A stretch of DNA of 64,000 nucleotides from Sulfuricystis multivorans (lineage in GTDB: Bacteria > Pseudomonadota > Gammaproteobacteria > Burkholderiales > Rhodocyclaceae): NCBI RefSeq assembly GCF_003966565.1, contig NZ_AP018718.1, positions 1,488,001-1,552,000 on the forward strand. The letters are read 5' to 3'. The notes below the pieces were generated by a model. That model saw only the letters and a list, made by a program, of their open reading frames with translations. It ran no database searches and was not told the DNA's origin. Of this stretch, positions 1 through 10,875 are shown piece after piece. How positions within the stretch are numbered: the stretch's first letter is position 1; the number at the start of each line of letters is the position of its first letter. Position numbers and translations under genes: made by a program.

Positions 1-1
1 C

Positions 2-565
2 CGGCCGACCTTCGTCTTCGCGCGAGGAGAGGATGGCGAGCTGAAAGGCTCGGGGCGCTCGATCGCCGGATTGCATCTGCGCGACGCGCTCGACCTCGTC
101 GCCAAGCAGCGCCCCGGCCTGCTGTTGCGTTTCGGCGGTCATGCCGCCGCCGCCGGGCTGACGCTCAAAGAGAACGATCTGCCCGAATTCGAGACACTGT
201 TCGAACGGGTGGCGCGCGCCTGGCTGTCGCCAGCGGCGCTGGCACGCACGCTGGAAACCGATGGTGCGCTCGAAGCCGCCTATTACGGCCTGCCGACCGC
301 GCGTCTGCTGCAGGATGCCGTCTGGGGTCAGGCGTTTCCAGCCCCCCTGTTCGCCGACGAGTTCGAAGTCGTCCAGCAACGGCTGCTCAAGGACAAGCAC
401 CTGAAGCTGATGCTCAAGAAAGGTCCCATACGCCTCGATGGTATCCGCTTCAATCATGCCGAAGGAGCCCCCGACCGCATCCGCGCCGCCTTCCGCCTCG
501 ACATCAACGAATGGCAAGGCGAAGCGAGCGTAAAGCTGGTGTTCGAACATTTCGAACCCGCATAA
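2..565 (+). CDS. recJ: Single-stranded-DNA exonuclease RecJ, C-terminal part (5' end outside window)
   Basis: This is an open frame running in from the window edge, giving about 187 C-terminal residues. RecJ degrades single-stranded DNA 5'->3' in recombination and mismatch repair. The visible part has the KGSGRS stretch near the edge and the FGGHAAAAG motif (about residues 42-50), typical of the DHHA1 nucleic-acid-binding region. A C-terminal OB-like domain follows, containing LLKDKHLKL and the LDINEW segment. The ending matches the usual RecJ C-terminus in length. The phosphoesterase DHH domain lies outside the window, so its catalytic residues cannot be checked. A small unknown gene follows 38 bp downstream on the same strand. 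Confidence 0.93.
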   Translation, partial: RPTFVFARGEDGELKGSGRSIAGLHLRDALDLVAKQRPGLLLRFGGHAAAAGLTLKENDLPEFETLFERVARAWLSPAALARTLETDGALEAAYYGLPTARLLQDAVWGQAFPAPLFADEFEVVQQRLLKDKHLKLMLKKGPIRLDGIRFNHAEGAPDRIRAAFRLDINEWQGEASVKLVFEHFEPA

Positions 566-603
566 CGGGTAATATCGAGCGACCACCCCAAACGGAGATC
601 ACG

Positions 604-885
604 ATGGAAAACGAAGGCCTCTCGAAGGAACAACGCATCCTGCGCGTGCTGCGCAAGGTGCTCGGCAACATCGTCAAGGACACCGCGCCGCGTCCCGGCC
701 GGCCGAACCCGCTGCAGGAGAGCACGATCGAAGACATTCGCGGCCTGTTCGCGCTGATCGCCGAACGCGAACGGGAGCTGGCCAACGAAGCCGGCATGAC
801 GGCGAAGGAGCGGCCTTATTTCAGCGACGAGCCGCAGAACACGCACACACTCAAGCTGCACCGACCAGCGAAGAAACTCAACTGA
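604..885 (+). CDS. Conserved hypothetical protein, 93 aa
   Basis: I do not recognise a named family. The ATG at 604 is preceded by a purine-rich ribosome site (GGAGATC) and was preferred over an upstream in-frame start that would overlap recJ. The protein is charged and predicted mostly helical. It opens with a Leu/Val/Arg-rich amphipathic stretch and a short proline-rich linker, and has no signal peptide or membrane segment. It is co-directional with recJ and 38 bp behind it, so the two may be cotranscribed. Its TGA stop is also the first three bases of a REP-like repeat. The function is unknown. Confidence 0.7.
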   Translation: MENEGLSKEQRILRVLRKVLGNIVKDTAPRPGRPNPLQESTIEDIRGLFALIAERERELANEAGMTAKERPYFSDEPQNTHTLKLHRPAKKLN

Positions 886-928
886 AAATCTGCGCTGGCG
901 GGAAATGGGACGTCCCGCCGGGCGCCGA
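884..928 (+). repeat. REP-like palindrome, full-length copy
   Basis: The head TGAAAATCTGCGCTGGCGGG begins at 883, in the stop codon of the preceding gene. GGCGGGA (897-903) pairs with TCCCGCC (913-919), and the flanking GCGC arms extend the stem. The same head recurs near 38.9, 42.0, 48.8, 50.8, 52.3 and 59.2 kb. Like the 59.2-kb copies, this one keeps both arms. Confidence 0.75.
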
Positions 929-942
929 CCCGCTTCGAATGG

Positions 943-1290
943 TCAGCGCGCCGCGCTCGCTTGGTCGATCAATTCGGCCAGCTGTCGGCGTTCGGCGACA
1001 TCGAGCCGATCGATGTTCTTTCTCCAGCGGTAGGTCGAATAATTCGCCCGCACATACTCCCATCCGAGCGGCCCATAGGCATCGACACTGGCCTTGAGTT
1101 TCGGGACGGCCTCGACCACTCGTCTGAATTGCACCCAGCTCAAATGCTGGAGACGTCGCTCCAGAGTGCTGCTGTCACTGATGCCGTCACCCTCGGCGAG
1201 AAGCGGCGTCTGCCGCCCCTCCGTAGGAAAAGCCGCAACCGCCCAGCTCGCACCGAGCAGGAACACAGCGGCGAAACGGGTCAATGACAT
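943..1290 (-). CDS. Hypothetical exported protein, 115 aa
   Basis: I do not recognise the family. The ATG at 1290 was chosen because the following 19 residues form a typical signal peptide (SLTRF, then a hydrophobic run ending at VAAFP). The mature part is small, basic and aromatic-rich, with a WVQFRR stretch and several Tyr/Trp residues near YVRANYSTYRWRKN. No cysteines or metal motifs are apparent. It is probably periplasmic. It lies between the recJ pair and tRNA-Asn, on the same strand as the tRNA and beyond the tRNA terminator, so it is probably a separate unit. Confidence 0.6.
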   Translation of the reverse strand: MSLTRFAAVFLLGASWAVAAFPTEGRQTPLLAEGDGISDSSTLERRLQHLSWVQFRRVVEAVPKLKASVDAYGPLGWEYVRANYSTYRWRKNIDRLDVAERRQLAELIDQASAAR

Positions 1291-1306
1291 GACGGCATCC
1301 GGAAAT

Positions 1307-1335
1307 GAAAAGGCCCAACACACCGTGCTGGGCCT
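1307..1335 (-). terminator. Rho-independent terminator of tRNA-Asn
   Basis: On the minus strand the arms AGGCCCA and TGGGCCT (1329-1335 and 1311-1317) form a 7-bp stem followed by a run of T (1308-1311 on the opposite strand). It lies 10 bp downstream of the tRNA 3' end. Confidence 0.8.
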
Positions 1336-1344
1336 CAGGCATTC

Positions 1345-1420
1345 TGGCTCCCCGACCTGGGCTCGAACCAGGGACCTACGGATTAACAGTCCGGCGCTCT
1401 ACCGACTGAGCTATCGGGGA
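1345..1420 (-). tRNA. tRNA-Asn (GTT)
   Basis: A 76-nt cloverleaf with acceptor stem TCCCCGA/TCGGGGA, a D arm (GCTCAGTCGGTAGAGC), an anticodon loop CTGTTAA giving anticodon GTT, a T loop GTTCGAG and an encoded CCA. It has its own sigma70-type promoter and terminator. Confidence 0.97.
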
Positions 1421-1434
1421 ATTGCGAGCCGCGA

Positions 1435-1463
1435 ATGATAGGGACTTCCGCAATCCACGTCAA
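1435..1463 (-). promoter_or_regulatory. Sigma70-type promoter of tRNA-Asn
   Basis: Minus strand: -35 TTGACG (1458-1463), a spacer of exactly 17 bp, and -10 TATCAT (1435-1440). The tRNA 5' end is 14 bp downstream of the -10. This is one of the best consensus matches in the window. Confidence 0.8.
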
Positions 1464-1551
1464 CGGCAATGAGGAGAATTTGCACGAAGACTTGCGAGCA
1501 GTCACGGTTTCATTGTTAAACTTCGCGCTTTGCCGACCGGAACAATCCAAG

Positions 1552-1977
1552 ATGGCCGAAGAAACTCTGCACAAGCAATTCCCCCCCTATACTCCCAAAA
1601 AGGGCGAGGAATACATGAATCCCAAACAGCTCGCCCACTTCAAGATGATCCTCGAATCCCTGAAGGCCGAGCTGCTGGACGACATTGAAAAAACCGTGCA
1701 TACGATGCAGGACGAGGCAACGGTGTTCGCCGACCCGAACGACCGTGCCAGTCAGGAATCGGACATCGCACTCGAACTACGCAATCGCGATCGCGAACGC
1801 AAGCTGATCAAGAAGATCGACGAATCCCTCGCGCGCATCGAAAGCGGCGAGTATGGCTACTGCGAAGCCTGTGGCGTGGAAATCGGCATCAAGCGTCTCG
1901 AAGCCCGCCCCACCGCCACCCTGTGCATCGACTGCAAGGAAATCGAGGAGCGCCGGGAAAAACAAATGGCCAAGTGA
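1552..1977 (+). CDS. dksA: RNA polymerase-binding transcription factor DksA
   Basis: DksA inserts a coiled coil into the secondary channel of RNA polymerase and, with ppGpp, tunes stable-RNA and amino-acid promoters. This copy has 141 aa when started at the ATG at 1552, close to the usual ~150; a longer in-frame extension upstream lacks family similarity. The coiled coil spans about residues 30-100 and carries the tip motif D61-x-x-D64-x-A66 (DPNDRA), needed for activity in the family. The zinc finger uses Cys104, Cys107, Cys125 and Cys128, so it is the zinc-containing type. It is monocistronic, ending before a bidirectional terminator shared with pnp. The stop region is duplicated (see the 14-bp repeat). 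Confidence 0.96.
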   Translation: MAEETLHKQFPPYTPKKGEEYMNPKQLAHFKMILESLKAELLDDIEKTVHTMQDEATVFADPNDRASQESDIALELRNRDRERKLIKKIDESLARIESGEYGYCEACGVEIGIKRLEARPTATLCIDCKEIEERREKQMAK

Positions 1978-1997
1978 TCGACCCCAAGTGATCGACC
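1970..1997. repeat. Perfect 14-bp tandem duplication across the dksA stop
   Basis: CCAAGTGATCGACC occurs at 1970-1983 and again at 1984-1997, with no gap. The first copy contains the dksA stop codon, so the second carries a duplicated tail of the gene just downstream. It looks like a recent replication slippage event without effect on the protein. Confidence 0.9.
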
Positions 1998-2109
1998 GTT
2001 TTTTCCCAGCATCGGGTCAATGGAAGGTGACGACCACTGAGTTTGCCTGACCAAACCCATGGCTTTGGTGGTGCGAAACAAGCGGAATACTTCGCCGGAT
2101 TCAGCAACG

Positions 2110-2135
2110 AAAAAGGACGCCGAGGCGTCCTTTTT
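2110..2135. terminator. Bidirectional terminator between dksA and pnp
   Basis: The perfect palindrome AAAAAGGACGCC/GGCGTCCTTTTT, with a very short loop, has a run of five T on either strand. It can end both the rightward dksA transcript and the leftward pnp transcript. Confidence 0.88.
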
Positions 2136-2153
2136 CACGGGTAGAAGGCGTTA

Positions 2154-4271
2154 TTACTGGGGGGCAGCAGGCGTCTCGCCGCTGTTTTCCGGCTGGAGCG
2201 CCTTCATCGACAGGCGCACGCGGCCCTTGTCGTCCATCTCGATCACCTTCACGCGCACGGTCTGGCCTTCCTTGAGGTAATCGGAAACGGCATTGACCCG
2301 CTCGTTGGCGATCTGCGAGATGTGCAGCAGGCCATCCTTGCCGGGCAGGATCTGGACGATCGCGCCGAAATCAAGCAGGCGCAATACGGTACCTTCATAG
2401 ACCTTGCCGACTTCGACATCGGCGGTGATGTCTTCGATGCGCTTCTTCGCCACCTGAGCGGCATCGGCATTCACCGACGAAATGGTGACGGTGCCATCGT
2501 CCTCGATGTCGATGGTGCAGCCGGTTTCCTCGGTGAGCGCCCGGATCGTGGCGCCACCCTTGCCGATCACGTCGCGGATCTTTTCCGGATTGATCTTCAT
2601 CGTGATCATGCGCGGCGCATAGCTGGAGACTTCCTGGCGCGGACTGGCCATCGCCGCTTCCATGATCCCGAGGATATGCAGACGGGCCTCCTTGGCCTGC
2701 GCCAGCGCCACCTGCATGATCTCCTTGGTGATGCCCTGGATCTTGATGTCCATCTGCAGCGCGGTCACACCGGTGCGCGTACCCGCCACCTTGAAGTCCA
2801 TGTCGCCAAGGTGATCCTCGTCGCCGAGGATGTCGGTGAGCACGGCGAAGCGGTTGCCCTCTTTGATCAGACCCATCGCGATGCCAGCGACATGAGCCTT
2901 CAAGGGCACGCCGGCATCCATCAGCGACAGCGAGCCGCCGCAGACCGAGGCCATCGAAGAGGAGCCGTTCGATTCGGTGATCTCGGAGACGACACGCATC
3001 GAGTAACCGAATTCCTCGGCGGAGGGCAGCACAGCGACCAGCGCACGCTTGGCCAGTCGGCCGTGGCCGATTTCGCGGCGCTTCGGGCTGCCGATGCGGC
3101 CGGTCTCGCCGGTGGCGAATGGCGGCATGTTGTAGTGGAGCATGAAGCGCTCGCGGTATTCGCCGTGCAGCGCATCGATGATCTGCTCGTCGCGGGTGGT
3201 GCCGAGCGTGGCGATCACCAGCGCCTGGGTCTCGCCACGGGTAAACAGCACCGAGCCATGAGTGCGCGGCAGCACGCCGGTGCGGATCGTGATCGGCCTC
3301 ACGGTGCGCGTGTCGCGGCCGTCGATGCGCGGCTCGCCGTTGAGGATCTGCGAGCGGACGATCTTCGCTTCGAGTTCGAAGATCAGGTTACCGACGGTGA
3401 TCGGATCGGGGGCGCCTTCTCCGCTGCACAGCGCCTCGATCACGCGGTTGGAGATTTCGCGGCAGCGCTGGGTGCGCGCCTGCTTGCTGGTAATGCGATA
3501 GGCCTCTCGCAGATCGGCTTCGGCCAGCTGGGCGACCTTGGTGATCAGGGCCTCGTCCTTGGCCGGCGGCTGCCAGTTCCATTCCGGCTTGCCGGCGACC
3601 TCGACGAGTTCGTTGATCGCCTGGATGGCGACTTGCATCTGCTCATGGCCGAACACCACGGCACCGAGCATCACGTCTTCCGGCAGCTGTTGCGCTTCGG
3701 ATTCGACCATCAGCACGGCGCTCTGCGTGCCGGCGACGACCAGATCGAGCTGACTGTCGAAGAGCTGGGTGCGGGTCGGGTTCAGCACATACTGGCCGTC
3801 GATGTAGCCGACGCGCGCGGCGCCGATCGGACCGTTGAACGGGATGCCGGAAATGGCCAGCGCAGCGGAAGCGGCGAGCATCGCCGGGATGTCCGGATCG
3901 ACTTCGGGGTTCGAGGACAGCACATGGACGATGACCTGCACTTCGTTGTAGAAGCCATCCGGGAACAACGGCCGCAGCGGCCGGTCGATCAGCCGCGAGG
4001 TGAGCGTTTCCTTCTCGGAGGGGCGGCCTTCGCGCTTGAAGAAGCCACCGGGGATGCGCCCGGCGGCATAGACTTTCTCGACGTAATCGACGGTGAGCGG
4101 GAAGAAATCCTGCCCCGGTTTGGCCTCGTCCTTGGCGACGACGGTGGCGAGGACGACGGTGTCATCGACATTCACCACCACGGCGCCAGTGGCCTGGCGG
4201 GCGATTTCACCGGTTTCCAGCGTGACGGTATGGGCGCCGTAGGTGAAGCTTTTCTTGATCGGTGTGAGCAC
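2154..4271 (-). CDS. pnp: Polyribonucleotide nucleotidyltransferase (PNPase)
   Basis: PNPase degrades RNA 3'->5' by phosphorolysis and is the exonuclease of the degradosome. The 705-aa product has the expected order: first RNase PH domain (about 5-145), an all-helical linker, a second active RNase PH domain (about 310-540, with the motif HYNMPPF), a KH domain (about 553-605, with IGKGG) and an S1 domain (about 620-690). It begins with GTG at 4271, which matches the family start (LTPIKKSF); AAAGGAAC lies at ribosome-site distance. It follows rpsO by 13 bp and is probably cotranscribed with it, as in many proteobacteria. In E. coli PNPase autoregulates from its leader; no comparable hairpin is evident here. 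Confidence 0.98.
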   Translation of the reverse strand: MLTPIKKSFTYGAHTVTLETGEIARQATGAVVVNVDDTVVLATVVAKDEAKPGQDFFPLTVDYVEKVYAAGRIPGGFFKREGRPSEKETLTSRLIDRPLRPLFPDGFYNEVQVIVHVLSSNPEVDPDIPAMLAASAALAISGIPFNGPIGAARVGYIDGQYVLNPTRTQLFDSQLDLVVAGTQSAVLMVESEAQQLPEDVMLGAVVFGHEQMQVAIQAINELVEVAGKPEWNWQPPAKDEALITKVAQLAEADLREAYRITSKQARTQRCREISNRVIEALCSGEGAPDPITVGNLIFELEAKIVRSQILNGEPRIDGRDTRTVRPITIRTGVLPRTHGSVLFTRGETQALVIATLGTTRDEQIIDALHGEYRERFMLHYNMPPFATGETGRIGSPKRREIGHGRLAKRALVAVLPSAEEFGYSMRVVSEITESNGSSSMASVCGGSLSLMDAGVPLKAHVAGIAMGLIKEGNRFAVLTDILGDEDHLGDMDFKVAGTRTGVTALQMDIKIQGITKEIMQVALAQAKEARLHILGIMEAAMASPRQEVSSYAPRMITMKINPEKIRDVIGKGGATIRALTEETGCTIDIEDDGTVTISSVNADAAQVAKKRIEDITADVEVGKVYEGTVLRLLDFGAIVQILPGKDGLLHISQIANERVNAVSDYLKEGQTVRVKVIEMDDKGRVRLSMKALQPENSGETPAAPQ

Positions 4272-4284
4272 TGGGAATGTTCCT

Positions 4285-4554
4285 TTACTTGCGCAGGCCG
4301 AGACGTTCGATCAGCACACGATAGCTGTCGGCATTCTTGCGCTTCAGGTAATCGAGCAATTTGCGGCGCTGGCTCACCATCTTGAGCAGACCGCGGCGGG
4401 AATGGTGATCCTTGACGTGGGTCTTGAAATGGGCGGTCAGGTCGTTGATGCGCGCGGTGAGCAATGCGACTTGCACTTCGGGAGAGCCGGTATCACCCTG
4501 GGCGCGCTGGAATTCGCTGACGATCTTTGCCTTGTCGGCAGTGGAAATGGCCAT
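4285..4554 (-). CDS. rpsO: 30S ribosomal protein S15
   Basis: S15 is a primary 16S rRNA-binding protein of the small-subunit platform. The 89-aa length is standard for the family. The sequence shows the four-helix signature with [17 protein letters not shown] near the N-terminus and the [21 protein letters not shown] rRNA-contact segment in the middle. It lies directly upstream of pnp. A 316-bp gap containing an inverted-repeat element separates it from truB, whereas these two genes are usually close together. Confidence 0.98.
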   Translation of the reverse strand: MAISTADKAKIVSEFQRAQGDTGSPEVQVALLTARINDLTAHFKTHVKDHHSRRGLLKMVSQRRKLLDYLKRKNADSYRVLIERLGLRK

Positions 4555-4645
4555 GTTTTATCTCTCAAACACTGGGTTGAAAAAACGGCTGCGGCCCCGG
4601 TTTGATAGAGCTTGACAGCCGCACACTGAAAAGTAGCGAGGGTCG

Positions 4646-4868
4646 GATTATCCCAGATCGTCCATTGGAACGCGAGCGGGTTTCGAAGGCGAGGGCGAGC
4701 AGGTTTGCGTCACCGCGACGAGCCAATAACAGTGTCTATTGGCGAGGAGCGGGGGCGCAAAGATGCCGCCCGCAGCTAGAAAACCGCCGCGTAGGGCGTT
4801 GAAATGATCGTATCGGATGTTCATGACGAATCAGCCCGCTCTCAATGGACAATCTGGGATTATATACG
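4646..4868. repeat. Inverted-repeat element (MITE-like) between truB and rpsO
   Basis: The left end read on the plus strand (ATTATCCCAGATCGTCCATTG, from 4648) matches the right end read on the minus strand (ATAATCCCAGATTGTCCATTG, from 4865 inwards) at 19 of 21 positions. A further shared AGCGGG block follows. The roughly 220-bp unit has no convincing open frame and fills almost all of the 4555-4870 gap. Terminal inverted repeats around a short non-coding core suggest a MITE or a dead IS derivative, but no target-site duplication is evident. A TATAAT (minus, 4859-4864) at its right end could supply a -10 for rpsO. Confidence 0.6.
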
Positions 4869-4870
4869 GA

Positions 4871-5773
4871 TCAGCCGCTTGCGATCAGACGTTGCGGCTT
4901 GAGCCAACCATCGGCCAGGAGCACGCCTGTACCGATGAATCCTTGTGGCGCGACGAGACGATAGCGTTGCCCAACCTCCCCCAGCCAGCGCACCGTCTGA
5001 CCATGCAGCAGGCGCGCTGCCTCGGTGGCCGTCAAAGTGGCGGGGGGTAGATCGATGAGCAGGGCATCGACCGGCAACAACAGGCGATCGCGTGCGTCAT
5101 CAGGCAAACCTTCGATGGCATCGAGGGTTACCGCCGTGGCGATGTCGAGCGCTCCGACGCGCGTGCGCCGCAACGCAGCCAGATGCGCCCCACAACCGAG
5201 CGCGGTGCCGATATCGGCGGCCAGCGTCCGGATGTAGGTGCCCTTGCTGCACGTCACCTCGATCTCGCAACGGTCGCTCAGCCAATCGAGCAGGCGCAGG
5301 GTATGGATGGTCACGCGGCGAGCGGCGCGCTCGACCTCGACACCTTGACGGGCGAGTTCGTAAAGCGGCCTGCCATCGCGCTTCAATGCCGAATACATCG
5401 GCGGCACCTGCTTGATCTCGCCCGTGAAACGCTGCAGCACGGCCATCACCTGTGCCTTATCGACCATCACCGGCCGGCTGGCGAGCACTTCGCCCTCGGC
5501 ATCGGCCGTGCTGGTGACGATGCCCAAACGCACCGTCGCCCGGTAGGTTTTGTCGGCATCGAGCAAGCTGCCGGCGAACTTGGTGGCTTCGCCGAAACAG
5601 AGCGGCAAGAGACCTGTCGCCAGCGGGTCGAGGGTGCCGGTATGGCCGGCTTTTTCGGCATTGAACAGCCGACGCGCCCTTTGTAACGCGTCATTGGAGC
5701 TCAGGCCGGCCGGCTTGTCGAGCAGCAATACGCCATCGACATGCCGGCGCGGGGCACGTCGCGGCTTACTCAC
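4871..5773 (-). CDS. truB: tRNA pseudouridine(55) synthase TruB
   Basis: TruB makes pseudouridine 55 in the T-loop of tRNAs. The 300-aa protein has the N-terminal LLLDKPAGLSSN motif and the catalytic aspartate in GHTGTLDPLATGLL (Asp49). It also has the KxxPPMYSALK segment, the GTYIRTLA segment and a C-terminal PUA-like tail. It starts at GTG 5773 inside the rbfA stop region (8-bp overlap, GTGAGTAA), implying translational coupling. It is part of the rimP-nusA-infB-rbfA-truB unit. Confidence 0.96.
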   Translation of the reverse strand: MSKPRRAPRRHVDGVLLLDKPAGLSSNDALQRARRLFNAEKAGHTGTLDPLATGLLPLCFGEATKFAGSLLDADKTYRATVRLGIVTSTADAEGEVLASRPVMVDKAQVMAVLQRFTGEIKQVPPMYSALKRDGRPLYELARQGVEVERAARRVTIHTLRLLDWLSDRCEIEVTCSKGTYIRTLAADIGTALGCGAHLAALRRTRVGALDIATAVTLDAIEGLPDDARDRLLLPVDALLIDLPPATLTATEAARLLHGQTVRWLGEVGQRYRLVAPQGFIGTGVLLADGWLKPQRLIASG

Positions 5774-6167
5774 CCTTGGGCTCGTCCTTGCGTTCTGCCT
5801 CGATCACTTCGTCGATGAGGTGCGCCAGGCGTGCGCCGCGTTCGACCGAGGCATCGAAGACGAAGTCGAGCTCGGGAATGTGATGGATGTGTAGGCGCCG
5901 GCCGAGCTCGCGGCGCAAAAAGCCCGCCGCATTGGCAAGCCCGCGCGCGATTTCATTGGCATGCTCGCCGCCAGCCAGCGAGGTGTAATACACCTTGGCA
6001 TGCGCGTAATCGGGCGTGACCTCGACGGCAGTGAGGGTGATGAGCGGCAACCATTGCGCGACGCGGGGGTCTTTGACCTGGCGCAGCAGTTCGACGAGAT
6101 CGCGATGGATCTGCTCCGCCACGCGCTCGCCGCGCGAAAAACCGTGAGAAGAGTGCCGTCCCGCCAT
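5766..6167 (-). CDS. rbfA: 30S ribosome-binding factor RbfA
   Basis: RbfA is a KH-fold cold-shock factor that binds the immature 30S subunit near the 5' end of 16S rRNA. The product has 133 aa, a typical length. The N-terminal basic segment RGERVAEQIHRDLVELLR and the later VEVTPDYAHAKVYY strand are characteristic. It lies 9 bp downstream of infB and overlaps truB by 8 bp. Confidence 0.95.
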   Translation of the reverse strand: MAGRHSSHGFSRGERVAEQIHRDLVELLRQVKDPRVAQWLPLITLTAVEVTPDYAHAKVYYTSLAGGEHANEIARGLANAAGFLRRELGRRLHIHHIPELDFVFDASVERGARLAHLIDEVIEAERKDEPKGE

Positions 6168-6176
6168 CGCCGACTC

Positions 6177-8747
<2,571 letters not shown>

Positions 8748-8756
8748 GGGCCCTCC

Positions 8757-10241
8757 TTACTTCGTTTCATCGGCGAACCAGTGCGCGCGCGCGACGGTGA
8801 TGAGGGATTTGGCGCGCGCTTCGTCGATGCCGGCCATTTCCATCAATTCATCGACCGCCAGATCGGCGAGCTCATCGCGGGTGTGGATACCTTGCCTGGA
8901 CAGTCGGGCGGCCAGCTGCTTGTCCATGCCTTCGAGCTCGAGAAGATCGGCGGAGACTTTCTCCAGCTCCTCCTCGTTGGCGATCGCCTCGGTGAGCAGC
9001 ACGTTGCGGGCGCGCTCGCGCAACTCATTGACCGTCGCCTCGTCGAAGGCCTCGATTTCGAGCATTTCCGCGAGCGGCACATAGGCCACTTCCTCGAGCG
9101 TGGAGAAACCTTCCTGCACCAGGATGTCGGCCACGTCCTGATCGACATCGAGCTTGTCCATGAAAAGCTGGCGGATGCTGGCGGTTTCCTGCTCCTGCTT
9201 CTCTTGGGATTCCTCGACGGTCATCAGATTGATCGTCCAGCCGGTCAGTTCGGAAGCCAGCCGCACGTTCTGCCCGCCACGGCCGATGGCGATCGCCAGG
9301 TTGTCCTCGTCGACCACCACGTCCATGCTGTGCTTTTCTTCGTCGACGACGATCGAGCGGACTTCCGCAGGTGCCAAAGCGCCGATCACGAACTGGGCCG
9401 GATCGGGCGACCAGAGCACGATATCGACACGCTCGCCGGCAAGCTCGTTGGTCACCGCGGTGACGCGCGAACCGCGCATGCCGACGCAGGTGCCGATCGG
9501 ATCGATGCGTGGATCATTCGATTTCACGGCGATCTTGGCGCGCACGCCGGGATCGCGTGCGGCCGATTTGATCTCGATCAGTCCATCCTCGATCTCGGGC
9601 ACTTCGAGCTCGAAGAGCTTCATGATGAACTGCGGCGCGGTGCGCGAGAGAATCAGCTGCGGCCCGCGCGCATTGCGGTCGATCTTCATCAGCCAGGCAC
9701 GCACCCGGTCACCGGGACGCAGGTTCTCTTTCGGAATCATCTGATCGCGCGGCAGCAGCGCCTCGATGCGACCGGCCTCGATGATCGCATTGCCACGCTC
9801 CATACGCTTGACGGTGCCGGTGACGATGTGTTCCTTGCGTTCGAGGAAATCGTTGAGGATCTGCTCGCGTTCGGCATCGCGGATCTTCTGCAGGATCACC
9901 TGCTTGGCGGTCTGCGCGCCGATGCGGCCGAAATCGACGGCATCGAGCTGTTCCTCGATGTAATCGCCGATCTGCACGTCCGGATCGTCCTGGCGCGCTT
10001 CGGAGAGACCGATCTGCTGGGCGGGGATCTCCACTTCGTCGTCGTCCAGCACCAGCCAGCGCCGATAGGCGGTGTAATCGCCGGTAGCGCGGTCGATCTC
10101 GACGCGCACGTCGGCTTCGTCGTGGATGCGCTTCTTCGTCGCCGAGGCGAGCGCCTGTTCGAGAGCGGAAAACACCAGCTCCTTGTCGACGTTCTTTTCG
10201 CGTGCCAGCGCATCGACCAGCAACAGCAGCTCACGACTCAT
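8757..10241 (-). CDS. nusA: Transcription termination/antitermination factor NusA
   Basis: NusA binds RNA polymerase and nascent RNA and controls pausing, termination and antitermination. The 494-aa protein has the N-terminal polymerase-binding domain (1-125), an S1 domain (about 135-200), two KH domains (about 230-345, with GMRGSRV and [10 protein letters not shown]) and two C-terminal acidic repeats, as in enterobacterial NusA. AGGAG lies 7 bases before the ATG. It lies between rimP and infB, the conserved order. NusA could act on the terminator-like hairpin in this operon's leader. Confidence 0.98.
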   Translation of the reverse strand: MSRELLLLVDALAREKNVDKELVFSALEQALASATKKRIHDEADVRVEIDRATGDYTAYRRWLVLDDDEVEIPAQQIGLSEARQDDPDVQIGDYIEEQLDAVDFGRIGAQTAKQVILQKIRDAEREQILNDFLERKEHIVTGTVKRMERGNAIIEAGRIEALLPRDQMIPKENLRPGDRVRAWLMKIDRNARGPQLILSRTAPQFIMKLFELEVPEIEDGLIEIKSAARDPGVRAKIAVKSNDPRIDPIGTCVGMRGSRVTAVTNELAGERVDIVLWSPDPAQFVIGALAPAEVRSIVVDEEKHSMDVVVDEDNLAIAIGRGGQNVRLASELTGWTINLMTVEESQEKQEQETASIRQLFMDKLDVDQDVADILVQEGFSTLEEVAYVPLAEMLEIEAFDEATVNELRERARNVLLTEAIANEEELEKVSADLLELEGMDKQLAARLSRQGIHTRDELADLAVDELMEMAGIDEARAKSLITVARAHWFADETK

Positions 10242-10265
10242 TTCGATCTCCTGTAAAACGAATTC

Positions 10266-10745
10266 TCAAAACTTCGGCACCAGACGGGCTTTTTCGATGT
10301 TGTCGAAAGCGAACTCGCGCTCGCCACCCGCGACGGCAAGACGCAGACCGTGCTGGCCAACACCGAGGATCGTGCCGGAGAAATTGCGTTGCAACGGCCC
10401 TGCGGCTCCCGCCGCGCCAGCGGCCGCGACGCGCAGCTTGACCTGGACTTCCTGGCCAACGAAACGCGCGAAATCCGCTGGCTTCTTGAGCAGCCGGTCG
10501 AGTCCCGGCGAGGACACCTCGAGCCGGTCGTAATCGACATTTTCGACTTCGAACAGCCGGGTCAGATGATTGCTCACCGTGGCGCAGTCATCGACCGTCA
10601 CACCGCTCATCGGGCTGCCGGGATCACCTGCCGGACGATCGATGAAGACGCGCAACAGACGCGCGCGCGGGCTCGTCTCGAAATCCACGAGCTCGTAACC
10701 CAGTCCGACGACCGCCTGTTCGACCAAACCTGCCAGATCCGCCAT
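10266..10745 (-). CDS. rimP: Ribosome maturation factor RimP
   Basis: RimP is needed for maturation of the 30S subunit. Starting at the ATG at 10745 gives 159 aa, the standard size; longer in-frame readings run back through the promoter and terminator region. The N-terminal domain has VVGLGYELVDFE and LRVFIDRP, the central part has VSSPGLDR, and the C-terminus forms the SH3-like domain. It is the first gene of the nusA-infB operon, downstream of the promoter at 10846-10874 and the hairpin at 10764-10787. Confidence 0.95.
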   Translation of the reverse strand: MADLAGLVEQAVVGLGYELVDFETSPRARLLRVFIDRPAGDPGSPMSGVTVDDCATVSNHLTRLFEVENVDYDRLEVSSPGLDRLLKKPADFARFVGQEVQVKLRVAAAGAAGAAGPLQRNFSGTILGVGQHGLRLAVAGGEREFAFDNIEKARLVPKF

Positions 10746-10763
10746 GTTTTCCCACGCTACAAA

Positions 10764-10787
10764 TAAAAAATGGGCGGACCGCCCATT
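10764..10787 (-). terminator. Terminator hairpin; ends the rluB unit and/or attenuates rimP-nusA
   Basis: On the minus strand, AATGGGCGG and CCGCCCATT form a 9-bp perfect stem followed by TTTTTTATTTG. It lies downstream of the rimP promoter and only about 19 bp before the rimP ATG, so transcripts from that promoter must cross it. It may act as an intrinsic terminator for the upstream operon, as a leader attenuator, or both. Confidence 0.78.
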
Positions 10788-10845
10788 CTTCTTCTCGCCA
10801 CCCCGACTTCGCGACCACAACCAAGGGTGTTTACTGAAAGCGCTG

Positions 10846-10874
10846 ATTATACAAGTCGCTGCACGGCAAAGCAA
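10846..10874 (-). promoter_or_regulatory. Sigma70-type promoter of rimP-nusA-infB
   Basis: Minus strand: -35 TTGCTT (10869-10874), a 17-bp spacer, and a perfect -10 TATAAT (10846-10851). It begins at the rluB stop codon. The expected transcript would have a leader of about 95 nt containing the hairpin at 10764-10787. Confidence 0.75.
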
Positions 10875-10875
10875 T

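Noticed and set aside
2322-4385. A 687-aa open frame antisense to pnp
   Set aside because: This is a shadow of pnp, with His/Asp/Gly-rich composition typical of the complementary frame.
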